Assembly (NCBI RefSeq): GCF_039531105.1
Contig: NZ_BAAAPK010000001.1
Coordinates: 930,001-994,000 of the forward strand
DNA: 64,000 nt
From: Microbacterium lacus
GTDB lineage: Bacteria > Actinomycetota > Actinomycetes > Actinomycetales > Microbacteriaceae
Reading direction: 5' to 3'
Shown here: one piece after another, positions 17,674 through 26,045 of the stretch
How the letters are laid out: the number at the start of each line of letters is the position of its first letter
Position numbering within the stretch: position 1 is the stretch's first letter
Position numbers and translations under genes: made by a program
Notes under the pieces: generated by a model
The model's input: the letters and a program-made list of their open reading frames with translations, nothing else
What the model was told of the DNA's origin: nothing
The model's database searches: none

Positions 17674-19043
17674 TCATCCGACGAGCAGCTCCGCCGCTTC
17701 GGCCCGGGTCATTCCCGAGACCGCGGCGACGGCATCCGCGATCGGCGTGCCCGTGCGCAGGGCGCGATGCGCGGCGGCAGCGGCCGCTTCGTAGCCGATC
17801 GTGGGCACGAGCGCGGTGACCGTGCCGACGGAAACGGCGACGCGGTCGGCCAGGATCCGCTCGTCGGCGGTGATGCCCTCCACGCACAGCTCGCGCAGCA
17901 CCCGTACTCCGTTCGTGAGCCATGCCAGCGCCTGCAGCAGGGAGTGCGCGATGATCGGCTCGAACGCGTTCAGCTGCAGCTGGCCGCCCTCGGCAGCGAC
18001 GGCGACCGTCAGGTCAGCGCCCATCACCGCGAACGCGATCTGGTTGACGACCTCAGGGATCACCGGGTTGACCTTGCCCGGCATGATCGAGGAGCCGGCC
18101 TGTCGCGGCGGGAGCCGGAGTTCGCCGAACCCCGCCTGTGGTCCGCTTGCGAGCAGCCGCAGGTCGTTGCAGATCTTCGACAGCTTCACGGCGGTGCGCC
18201 GGAGCGCGCCGGAGGCGTGGAGGAAGCCGCCCGCATCCCACGAGGCCTCGAACAGGTGGTGCGCAGGCACGACGGGCAGGCCGGTGATCTCGCGCAGGTG
18301 GGCGAGGACGGCCTCGCGGTATCCGGCCGGCGCGGTGACGCCCGTGCCGATCGCCGTCCCGCCGAGGCTGCACTCCAGCAGCAGCGGCACCGCTTCGCCC
18401 AGGCGTGCGACGTCTTCGCGGATCGCGACGGCGAATGCGCCCAGTTCGTCCCCGACGGTCATCGGGACGGCATCCTGCAGCTGCGTCCGCCCGATCTTGC
18501 GGACCGTGCGATGCGCCGCACCGCGTTCGTCGAACGCGTCGGCCAGGGTCGCGAGCTCGTCGACGAGGCCGCTCAGCCCCGTCACGACCGCGAGCCGGAT
18601 CGCCGTCGGATAGACGTCGTTCGTGGACTGGCTGCCGTTGACGTCATCGATCGGGTGCACGATGTCGTAGCGGCCGAACCCTGTCCCGAGCGCTTCGAGC
18701 GCGGCGTTGGCGATCACTTCGTTCGCGTTCATGTTGCTGCTCGTGCCCGCTCCGCCCTGCACGACGTCGACGCAGAACTGCTCGTGCAGCTCGCCCGCGC
18801 GGATGCGACGGCAGGCCGTGACGATCGCGTCCCTGCGGGCCGGCGGGAGGAGGCCCAGGTCGCCGTTCGCCCGCGCCGCGGCCTCCTTCACCGCGGCGAG
18901 GGCGTTCACGAGCGCGGGATGGGCCGAGAGCATCGTCCCGCTGATCGGGAAGTCTCCCGCGCCCGCAGCGTGTGGATGCCCCAGTATGCGTCGGCGGGCA
19001 CCTCGCGCTCGCCGAGCGAGTCCCGCTCGATGCGCACGGTCAT
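17674..19043 (-). CDS. aspA: Aspartate ammonia-lyase, with an apparent 1-base frameshift
   Basis: Aspartase turns L-aspartate into fumarate and ammonia. Markers are GSQSTNDVYPTAIRLA, KIGRTQLQDAVPM and the signature loop GSSIMPGKVNPVIPEVVNQ, whose VIPEVVNQ is aspartase-like rather than fumarase-like. The N-terminus MTVRIERDSLGEREVPADAY starts at 19043 and overlaps the aldehyde dehydrogenase stop (ATGA), but runs out of frame after HTLRARET; the rest continues in another frame from FPISGTMLSAHP. One base is missing near 18948-18954, in the codon between GAG and TTC. Either this is a sequencing error or the gene is broken; an internal ATG at 18933 would lose the N-terminal strand. Confidence 0.85.
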
Positions 19044-20446
19044 GCGTTGATGCAGATGACCTTGGGCTGGGTCATCTCCTCGAATGCGAACCGCACGCCC
19101 TCGCGGCCCATGCTGCCGTACTTGGAACCGCCGAACGGCATGCTGTCGATGCGGTAGTCGGAGGAGTCGTTGATCATGACGCCTCCGCCGTCCAGTCGCT
19201 CGGCGACCCGCAGCGCGCGCGAGAGATCGGACGTGAAGGTCGCTGCGTGAAGGGCGTACTCCACGTCGTTCGCCTGCGCGATCGCCTCGTCCTCGGTGTC
19301 GAACGGAGTGAGGACGACCACCGGTGCGAACGCCTCGTCGGCCCACAGCTCGCACGAGAGCGACACGTTCTCGACCACCGTCGGCCAGTAGACGGACCCC
19401 TCGCGGCGGTGTCCGACCAGCACGCGGCCGCCTGCGGCGACGGCGTCCTGGACGCGACGTTCCGCGTTGCGAGCCGATCTCTCCGTGATCATCGGGCCGA
19501 CGTCGGTCGCCTCGTCCGTCGGGTCGCCGGCGATCAGAGCCTCGGTGCCGGCCACCATGCCGTCGCGAAAGGAGTCGTACACGCGCCGCTGCACCAGGAT
19601 GCGCTGCGCGCCGACGCAGTTCTGCCCCGCCGCCCAGAATGCGCCGGACACGCAGGCCTGCACGGCCGCATCGATGTCGGCGTCCTCGAACACGACGACG
19701 GGCGCGTTGCCGCCGAGCTCCATCGCCAGACGCTTCAGGCCCGCCGACCGGGCGATCGCCTCGCCGGTCACGAAGCCTCCGGTGAACGACACCAACCGCA
19801 CGTCGCGCGCGGCGACGAGGGCCTGGGCGAGGTGCCGGTCGCCGTGCACGACGGTGACGATCTCGTCCGGCAGCCCCGCTTCGATCAGCAGATCCACGAG
19901 GAAGTGCGCGGTGAGAGGCGTCTCCTGCGACGGCTTGAGGATGACGGCATTCCCACCCGCGATCGCGGGTCCGATCTTGTGCGCCACGAGGTTCAGCGCG
20001 TCATTGAACGGGGTGATCGCGACGACGATGCCGAGCGGTTCCCGCGTGAACCATCCGCGACGGTTCTCGGACCCCTCGAACGCGTCGAAGGGGATGACCT
20101 CTCCGGTCTGCGATCGCGCGGCCTCGGCCGAGAGGGAGAGAGTGGTCGTCGCACGCCGCACCTCCTTGCGCGCCTGCCGGATCGTCTTGCCCGCTTCACG
20201 GACGATGAGTGCCGCAGCGAGGTCCGCACGCTCGTGCAGGAGCCCGGCGGCGCGCTCGAGGACGTCGTGGCGGCTGAACCGCGACATTCCGCGCGCGATG
20301 CGCTCACCGATGCGTGCGCGATCGAGGATGCCGTCCGCCTGGTCGGCGTGACTCTGGGTGACGCGACCGATCTCGCTGCCGTCGTACGGGTTGCGCACGA
20401 TCACGTCCTCGGTCGCCTGGATGCGCACCATTGCCGGGGCGCTCAT
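19040..20446 (-). CDS. Aldehyde dehydrogenase (candidate aspartate-semialdehyde oxidase)
   Basis: The 468-residue NAD(P)-dependent aldehyde dehydrogenase has the catalytic cysteine in AAGQNCVGAQRI and the general-base glutamate in AMELGGNAPVVVF; cofactor-binding stretches are AITPFNDALNLV and FTGGFVTGEAIA. It resembles the lactaldehyde/succinate-semialdehyde group and is a non-phosphorylating enzyme. Its start overlaps the homoserine dehydrogenase stop and its stop overlaps the aspartase start, both as ATGA. In that position the logical substrate is L-aspartate 4-semialdehyde, giving aspartate. The substrate is inferred from order only. Confidence 0.88.
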   Translation of the reverse strand: MSAPAMVRIQATEDVIVRNPYDGSEIGRVTQSHADQADGILDRARIGERIARGMSRFSRHDVLERAAGLLHERADLAAALIVREAGKTIRQARKEVRRATTTLSLSAEAARSQTGEVIPFDAFEGSENRRGWFTREPLGIVVAITPFNDALNLVAHKIGPAIAGGNAVILKPSQETPLTAHFLVDLLIEAGLPDEIVTVVHGDRHLAQALVAARDVRLVSFTGGFVTGEAIARSAGLKRLAMELGGNAPVVVFEDADIDAAVQACVSGAFWAAGQNCVGAQRILVQRRVYDSFRDGMVAGTEALIAGDPTDEATDVGPMITERSARNAERRVQDAVAAGGRVLVGHRREGSVYWPTVVENVSLSCELWADEAFAPVVVLTPFDTEDEAIAQANDVEYALHAATFTSDLSRALRVAERLDGGGVMINDSSDYRIDSMPFGGSKYGSMGREGVRFAFEEMTQPKVICINA

Positions 20447-21504
20447 CGTCCGACCGCCACGGCCTCGTCGGCCGCGCGGGCGGCGTTGATCGCGATGATG
20501 TCCGACAGCAGGGCGAACGCGGTCTCGACCCGGCCCGCACCGGGCCCGGAAACCGTGACGGTGCCGAGCATGTCAGTGTCGAAGGACACCGCGTTCGTCG
20601 GCCCGCTGACACCTGCGAGGGGATCGCCGACCGGCAGGGCAACCGGCTCCACCCCGGCGGTCACGCCGCCGGCCGCATTGCGGAACGCCGAGCCCACGAG
20701 CTTCCAGCGCTTGCCCTCCGCCGCTGCCTGGACGATGTCGGCGGCGGTCACCTCCGAGATCCCGCGGCGCTGAACGTCCGCGGTCGTGAGGTTCGCTCCG
20801 AGCAGCTCGTTCGCGAGGATCACGACCTTCAGCTGCACGTCGGACCCTTCGATGTCGGCAGTGGGGTCGGCTTCGGCGTAGCCGAGTGCCTGCGCTTCGG
20901 CGACGGCGTCCTCGAGCGTCATTCCGAGCTCCATCTGTCCCAGCACGTAGTTGCTCGTGCCGTTGAGGATGCCGCGCACGGCGTTGATCTGCAGTCCCGC
21001 GAGGGTCTTCTCCGCCAGACGCAGCACCGGGGTGCCGCTGACGACGGCGCCCTCGTACGCGAAAGTCACGCCGTTCTCGGCGGCGATGCGATTCAGTTCG
21101 GTCCCCGCGAGGGCCACCGGCCCCTTGTTCGTCGTCGTGACGGACTTCCCCGACTCCAGTGCGGCGCGCACGTGCGAGACGGCCGGTTCGCCGTCGATCG
21201 GGTTGGTGAAGGTCGCCTCGACCACGATGTCGGCGGTGGTGTTGCGGATCACGTAGTCGTTCTGCGGTGCGGCGGTGCCGCCGTGCTTTCCGGCGAACGT
21301 CTCGCCCGCGGGCATCCGCAGGACCGCGTCGAGGTCGATCCCGTCCGCGACCATGAGCGAGCCCAGGCGCAGGTCGGTGATCGCGACCACGCGCAGCTCG
21401 AAGCCGAGCTCGTGCGTCAGCTCCTCGCCGCGGTCGCGGATGGTCTCGGCCAGCGCGCGGGCCACGCCGCCGAAGCCGATGAGGGCGATGTCGTGTCGGT
21501 TCAT
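20443..21504 (-). CDS. Homoserine dehydrogenase, short form without ACT domain
   Basis: The 353-residue protein has the HSDH nucleotide site (ALIGFGGVARALAETI) and the catalytic domain ILNGTSNYVLGQM ... YAEADPTADIEGSD, with the Asp-Lys pair four residues apart in SDVQLKVVI. Biosynthetic actinobacterial enzymes are about 430 residues with a C-terminal ACT domain for threonine feedback; that domain is absent here. This and the coupled aldehyde dehydrogenase and aspartase genes suggest a catabolic enzyme oxidising homoserine to aspartate semialdehyde. GAGGAG lies 5 nt upstream of ATG 21504. It is divergent from the permease operon. Confidence 0.88.
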   Translation of the reverse strand: MNRHDIALIGFGGVARALAETIRDRGEELTHELGFELRVVAITDLRLGSLMVADGIDLDAVLRMPAGETFAGKHGGTAAPQNDYVIRNTTADIVVEATFTNPIDGEPAVSHVRAALESGKSVTTTNKGPVALAGTELNRIAAENGVTFAYEGAVVSGTPVLRLAEKTLAGLQINAVRGILNGTSNYVLGQMELGMTLEDAVAEAQALGYAEADPTADIEGSDVQLKVVILANELLGANLTTADVQRRGISEVTAADIVQAAAEGKRWKLVGSAFRNAAGGVTAGVEPVALPVGDPLAGVSGPTNAVSFDTDMLGTVTVSGPGAGRVETAFALLSDIIAINAARAADEAVAVGR

Positions 21505-21699
21505 GAGGACTCCTCGGAAGGGGAAGGGACGGTCGAGCTCCAGCATCCGGGCGGGCCGTGTCGGTGCGCGCCTGCCGGATCGTCGGCGCGCACTGACGAT
21601 GTGTCGGTGGAGAGGCAGATCGCCCGTTTCCGGGTGGAGACCGGAGGATCGTGCTTTCCGACTTGTGGTCGCCGTGAGTCGCGAGTAACGTCCGTGAAA

Positions 21700-21733
21700 C
21701 ATTTACCGTGCTAAATGAACACACTGCCGTGTT
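21700..21733. promoter_or_regulatory. Two palindromes between hom-type and permease operons
   Basis: CATTTA-ccgtgc-TAAATG (21700-21717) and AACAC-actgcc-GTGTT (21718-21733) stand side by side, both with 6-nt centres, in an A+T-rich patch unusual for this genome. The patch is in the 285-nt divergent gap and most likely holds both promoters and operators, perhaps for one of the nearby IclR or AsnC regulators. Confidence 0.55.
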
Positions 21734-21789
21734 TATCCCACACGTCAGCGGTGCATCACCACCCGACCGAACGAAGGCGCGAGACCGCA

Positions 21790-23328
21790 ATGACCTCTTC
21801 TCCTCGCAGCACTGAGCTGCCCAACGCCATGCCGCACACCACGGCGACGCAAGTGCCCCTGCGTCGCCTGCAGCGAACGATGGACGCACGCCACCTCGTC
21901 ATGATCGCGCTCGGCGGCGTGATCGGATCCGGGCTGTTCCTCAGCTCCGGGTACACGATCGGTGTCGCGGGACCCCTCGGTGCCGTGATCGCCTACCTCG
22001 TGGGCGCCTTCGTCGTCTGGCTCGTGATGGCGTGTCTCGGGGAGCTCGCCCTCGCCTATCCGGTCTCGGGCGCGTTCCACGTCTACGCGGCGCGGTCGAT
22101 CAACCCCGCGACGGGCTTCACCACCGCGTGGCTGTACTGGCTGTGCTGGGTGGTCGCGCTCGGCTCGGAGTTCACGGCGGCCGGCATCCTGATGCAGCGC
22201 TGGTTCCCCTCCGTCGCCGTCTGGGTGTGGTGCCTCGTGTTCGCCGGCATCCTGTTCCTCCTCAATGCGATCTCGGCGCGGGTCTTCGGTGAGACGGAGT
22301 TCTGGTTCTCCCTCATCAAGGTCGTCGCGATCGTCGCGCTCATCGTCCTCGGCGGCATGGCGATCTTCGGGTTCACTCCGCTGTCCGCCGAGCACCCGGC
22401 CGCCGTGCTGTTCAGCAACTTCCAGACGCCGGAGGGCCTCTTCCCGAACGGCGCCATGGGCGTGCTCGTCACCTCGCTCGCCGTGTTCTATGCCTTCAGC
22501 GGCTCCGAGCTCATCGGGGTCGCCGCTGGCGAGACGAAGGATCCCGCCAAGAACATCCCCCGCGCGCTGCGCTCGACCGTGCTGCGCCTCCTCATCCTCT
22601 TCGTCGGATCGATCACCGTCATCGCCGCGCTCCTGCCCTACGACCAGGCCGGCGTCACCTCGAGCCCGTTCGTGGACGTCTTCGAATACGTGGGCGTGCC
22701 GTACGCGGCCGACATCATGAACTTCGTGATCATCACGGCACTGCTCTCGGCCGGCAACAGCGGACTCTTCTCCTGCGCCCGCATGCTGTTCTCGCTCGCC
22801 GAAGAGGGCCACGCGCCGAAGGCCCTCGGTCGGCTCACCCGGCGCGGCATCCCGATCGTGGCCCTCAGCGTCTCGATCTTCGTGGGACTCGCGTCGCTCC
22901 TGTCCAGCGTGATCGCCGCCGAGACCGTCTACCTCGTGCTCGTCTCGATCGCGGGCTTCGCGGTCGTGGCGGTGTGGATGTCGATCGTCGCGTCGCTGTA
23001 CTTCCACCGTCGCCGCTTCGTGCGCGAAGGCGGTGACGTCTCGGCGCTGCCCTACCGGACGCCGCTGTTCCCGTTCGTGCCCATCCTGGCCTTCGTCCTC
23101 TTGTCGATCTCGATCATCGCGATCGCGTTCGACCCGAACCAGGTCGCCGCCCTGTACTTCGGCATCCCCTTCGTCGGACTCTGCTACTTCTACTTCTGGC
23201 TGCGGTACGGACGTCGCGGGGCGAAGGAGGTCTCGGTGCTCGCAGGCGAGGCACCGGTCGACCCGGAGGAAGATCCCGCCGTCGAAGCGCCGACCCCGAT
23301 CGACGACGCCGCCGCACCGCGCCGATGA
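21790..23328 (+). CDS. Amino acid permease, APC/AAT family
   Basis: The 512-residue protein has 12 predicted helices and the amino-acid transporter N-terminus MIALGGVIGSGLFLSSGYTI, with FAFSGSELIGVAAGE-like motif YAFSGSELIGVAAGETKDP and the helix-8 stretch SAGNSGLFSCARMLFSLAEEG. This is the proton-symport AAT group (GabP, LysP, AroP relatives). Gene order suggests it imports the substrate of the homoserine-type pathway. The tail ends in an acidic Pro-rich segment. ATG 21790 has only a weak ribosome site; a start at 21715 would overlap the operator patch. The stop overlaps the racemase start (ATGA). Confidence 0.9.
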   Translation: MTSSPRSTELPNAMPHTTATQVPLRRLQRTMDARHLVMIALGGVIGSGLFLSSGYTIGVAGPLGAVIAYLVGAFVVWLVMACLGELALAYPVSGAFHVYAARSINPATGFTTAWLYWLCWVVALGSEFTAAGILMQRWFPSVAVWVWCLVFAGILFLLNAISARVFGETEFWFSLIKVVAIVALIVLGGMAIFGFTPLSAEHPAAVLFSNFQTPEGLFPNGAMGVLVTSLAVFYAFSGSELIGVAAGETKDPAKNIPRALRSTVLRLLILFVGSITVIAALLPYDQAGVTSSPFVDVFEYVGVPYAADIMNFVIITALLSAGNSGLFSCARMLFSLAEEGHAPKALGRLTRRGIPIVALSVSIFVGLASLLSSVIAAETVYLVLVSIAGFAVVAVWMSIVASLYFHRRRFVREGGDVSALPYRTPLFPFVPILAFVLLSISIIAIAFDPNQVAALYFGIPFVGLCYFYFWLRYGRRGAKEVSVLAGEAPVDPEEDPAVEAPTPIDDAAAPRR

Positions 23329-24461
23329 CCACCGCTGCGGGGTGGGTCGAGATCGACACGGGCGCGATCGCGCACAACCTCGATCTCGTCAGGACCCACC
23401 TCGGAGAAGGCGTCGCGCTCTGCGCCGTCCTGAAGGCGGACGCTTACGGGCACGGTGTCGATCTCGTCGCCCCCGTGCTCGTCGCCCGCCGGGTGGAGCG
23501 CCTCGGCATCACGGGCAACGTCGAGGCCCGCGCCGTCCGTGACGCGGGCTTCACCGGCCGCCTCCTGCGACTGCGCCCGGCGCTCGCCGACGAGATCCTG
23601 GACGGCGCCGCGTACGACATCGAGGAGTGGCTGGGTGGCCGCGAGCACGCGGAGGCGGTGACGGATGCCGCGTCCCGTCTCGGCAGACCGGTCCGGGTGC
23701 ACGTCTCCCTCAACTCCACGGGTCTCAGCCGCGACGGCATCCCTGTCGACACCGGCGTCGGGCGGGCGACGATCGCGTCGCTCGCGGGCAGGACTGGGCT
23801 GGACATCGTGGGTGTCGCGGCCCATTTCCCGCGCGAGGATGCGGTGGACGTCGAGCGCGGGGCCGCTGTGTTCGGCAGGGAGTCCGCCGTCGCGATCGAG
23901 CTGCTGGGCAACCGGCGGCTCGACCGCCACTGCGCCACGACGTACGCGGCGCTGAGCGTGCCGGCATCCCGCTTCGACATGGTGCGCATCGGTGCGGCGC
24001 TCTACGGCGACTCCCCGCTGCTCGACGGAGCGCTGAGGCCGGCGATGCGGGTGCTGTCCCGGGTCGCTGCGCTCAACGACTACGCCGCGGGCGGCACGGC
24101 CGGGTACGACCGCGCGTACACGCTGCAGCGCGACGCCCGTCTCGCCGTCATCCCTGTCGGGTACGCCGACGGCTACCACCGCGCGCTCGGGCAGCGGGCC
24201 GAGGTGCTGATCGGAGGGCGCCGGGCCCCGGTGGTGGATCGCCTCGCGATGAACACCCTGCTGGTCGACGTCAGCGACCTGCCGCGCACCCGGGTCGGCG
24301 ACGAGGTGGTGTTGTACGGCACACAGGGCGGCGATGCGATCACGTCCGCGGACATCGAGCGTGTGAGCGGGCAGATCGCCGCGGACCTGTACACCGCATG
24401 GGGGCGGCTCCTGCCGCGGCGTGCGGTCGAGGTGACCGTGCGGACGGCGTCGATAGGCTGA
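23325..24461 (+). CDS. Alanine racemase-fold PLP enzyme
   Basis: The 378-residue fold-type III PLP enzyme has the PLP lysine in AVLKADAYGHGVDL, the second catalytic tyrosine in GTAGYDRAYTL, and IPVGYADGYHR. In the C-terminal domain, where alanine racemases carry the Met-Asp motif (MDQ), this protein has LAMNTLLVD, so Asn replaces Asp. It is translationally coupled to the amino-acid permease, away from cell-wall genes, and so more likely serves catabolism of an imported D- or L-amino acid, perhaps with a broader substrate range. A housekeeping alr role is the alternative. Confidence 0.85.
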   Translation: MTTAAGWVEIDTGAIAHNLDLVRTHLGEGVALCAVLKADAYGHGVDLVAPVLVARRVERLGITGNVEARAVRDAGFTGRLLRLRPALADEILDGAAYDIEEWLGGREHAEAVTDAASRLGRPVRVHVSLNSTGLSRDGIPVDTGVGRATIASLAGRTGLDIVGVAAHFPREDAVDVERGAAVFGRESAVAIELLGNRRLDRHCATTYAALSVPASRFDMVRIGAALYGDSPLLDGALRPAMRVLSRVAALNDYAAGGTAGYDRAYTLQRDARLAVIPVGYADGYHRALGQRAEVLIGGRRAPVVDRLAMNTLLVDVSDLPRTRVGDEVVLYGTQGGDAITSADIERVSGQIAADLYTAWGRLLPRRAVEVTVRTASIG

Positions 24462-24475
24462 GACGGGAGGTGCGC

Positions 24476-25216
24476 ATGGACGGCCCGTCATCGCTGGCGC
24501 AGGGGCTGACACTCCTCGGTGCGGTCGTGGACCGCGAGCGCTCCGGGCGCCCGGGGCACAACGCGTCCCGACTCGCCGAGATCACCGGCATGGAGCGGAG
24601 CCGGGTGTCGCGGCTCACTCAGGAGCTGCGTGCCATGGACTTCCTCGGGCGCGGCGAGGGATCCGCCTTCGCGGTCGGGCCGGCGTTCTTCCGCACCGCC
24701 GGTGCACTCAACGCCCCGTGGCTGCGCGTCGCCCGGCGCGAGCTGCGGCTCCTCGCCGCCCGCTTCTCGATGACCGCCCGCATCACCGCCTGCGACGGAC
24801 CTCAGGCGCTGCTCCTGCGGTTCGAATCGGGTGCCGCCGCGGTCGACCCGTCCATCCGCGCGGGTATGGTCAGCCCGGTGTGGAGCACCGGCGCGGGCCG
24901 CGCGCTGCTCCTGGACCACGATCGCGCCGCGCTGACGGGGCTCCTCGAAGGCGTGCAGTTCGTCGGGGTCGGTGGGCCGGCGGCCGCGCGGAGTGTGGAC
25001 GAGGTCGCTGCGCTCGTGGACCGCGATCGCGGGCAGGGAATCGTGCGCGCCGTCGACGAGTACGTCGCCGGCATCACCGAACATGCCGTGCCGATCCGTG
25101 TCGAGGGCACGATCATCGCCTCGATCTCGGCCGAAGGTCCACCGGTCACGGTGTCTGTGGCCGGGCAGCTGCAGCGCGCGCTGATCGCCGCAGCCGCGCG
25201 ACTCGGGTCGGAGTGA
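24476..25216 (+). CDS. IclR family regulator
   Basis: The 246-residue protein has an N-terminal winged helix (LTLLGAVVDRERSGRP ... SRLAEITGMERSRVSRLTQE) and a C-terminal IclR ligand-binding domain with SPVWSTGAGRALLL. It follows the racemase by 14 nt with GGGAGG before ATG 24476, so it is probably the last gene of the permease-racemase operon and its local regulator. A box TAGGCT at 24454-24459 could also give it its own promoter. Confidence 0.87.
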   Translation: MDGPSSLAQGLTLLGAVVDRERSGRPGHNASRLAEITGMERSRVSRLTQELRAMDFLGRGEGSAFAVGPAFFRTAGALNAPWLRVARRELRLLAARFSMTARITACDGPQALLLRFESGAAAVDPSIRAGMVSPVWSTGAGRALLLDHDRAALTGLLEGVQFVGVGGPAAARSVDEVAALVDRDRGQGIVRAVDEYVAGITEHAVPIRVEGTIIASISAEGPPVTVSVAGQLQRALIAAAARLGSE

Positions 25217-25221
25217 CCCGC

Positions 25222-26013
25222 TCAGCGCACGTCGGGCGCGCCGAGGAGCGTGGACAGCCGATCGGCCGCGATCCGGCAGCGGCCACCGACCTCGGTGGCG
25301 CGGTCGACGAGCGCCCGGCGCTCGCCGACGACCTGCACGGCCGCGATCACCTCGCCGCGGAAGTCCCGCACCGGCGCCGACACCGAGAAGAGGCCCGCCT
25401 CGGCCTCCTCATCGACGATCGCGTATCCGCGCTCCTTCGAGTCGCGCAGGCGCTCGAGGAAGACTTCGAGCGACGCGGGGGCGTTCGGGCCGGCACCGGT
25501 GAAGCGGATGCCGGTGAACACGTCGCGGATCTCCTCGTCGTCGGCATCCCACAGCACCGCACGGCCCGCATCACTGCACCACGCAGGGTAGGCGCGGCCG
25601 ATCCAGGAGCCGATCATCCGTGAGGTGGCCGGGATGCTCTCGACGACGGTCACGGTGTCTGCGCCGTGCAGCACGCCGATGAAGCAGCTCTCGCCGGTCG
25701 CGTCGGCGAGTTCGTCGAGCAGCGAGAGCCCTTCCGTGCGCAGCCGGACCGCGGTGATCTCCTGCGCCTGCGCGTACCAGGCCCACGACAGCCGGTACCC
25801 GCGGCCGCCGTCGCGTGTGAGGTAGCCGCGCCGATCGAGCGCCGCGAGGGTCCGCGAGACCTGCGAGCGGTCACGGCCGAGGTGCTCTGCCACGGCGGTC
25901 ACGCTCGCGCCGTTCTGCGACGAGCTGCCGGTCAGCGCCGCGAGGGCGCCGATCACCTCGAATCCGCGGCCCATGCTGCTGAGGGCGGGCGGCATCGCCG
26001 GGGACTGCGGCAT
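25222..26013 (-). CDS. IclR family regulator next to the decarboxylase
   Basis: The 263-residue protein has the IclR plan: helix-turn-helix near residues 40-65 (AVAEHLGRDRSQVSRTLAAL) and an effector domain with IGSWIGRAYPAWCSDAGRAVL and DEEAEAGLFSVSAPVRDF. It lies 32 nt downstream of the TPP decarboxylase on the same strand. A TAGGCT box ends exactly 6 nt before ATG 26013, so it also has its own leaderless promoter. It converges tail-to-tail with the other IclR gene, 5 nt apart. Confidence 0.9.
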   Translation of the reverse strand: MPQSPAMPPALSSMGRGFEVIGALAALTGSSSQNGASVTAVAEHLGRDRSQVSRTLAALDRRGYLTRDGGRGYRLSWAWYAQAQEITAVRLRTEGLSLLDELADATGESCFIGVLHGADTVTVVESIPATSRMIGSWIGRAYPAWCSDAGRAVLWDADDEEIRDVFTGIRFTGAGPNAPASLEVFLERLRDSKERGYAIVDEEAEAGLFSVSAPVRDFRGEVIAAVQVVGERRALVDRATEVGGRCRIAADRLSTLLGAPDVR

Positions 26014-26019
26014 GCTTCG

Positions 26020-26025
26020 AGCCTA
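26020..26025 (-). promoter_or_regulatory. -10 box TAGGCT, leaderless start of IclR gene
   Basis: On the minus strand TAGGCT ends exactly 6 nt before the ATG at 26013, inside the short gap after the decarboxylase. Confidence 0.5.
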
Positions 26026-26045
26026 GCCGGGCGTCGCACCGCGGC

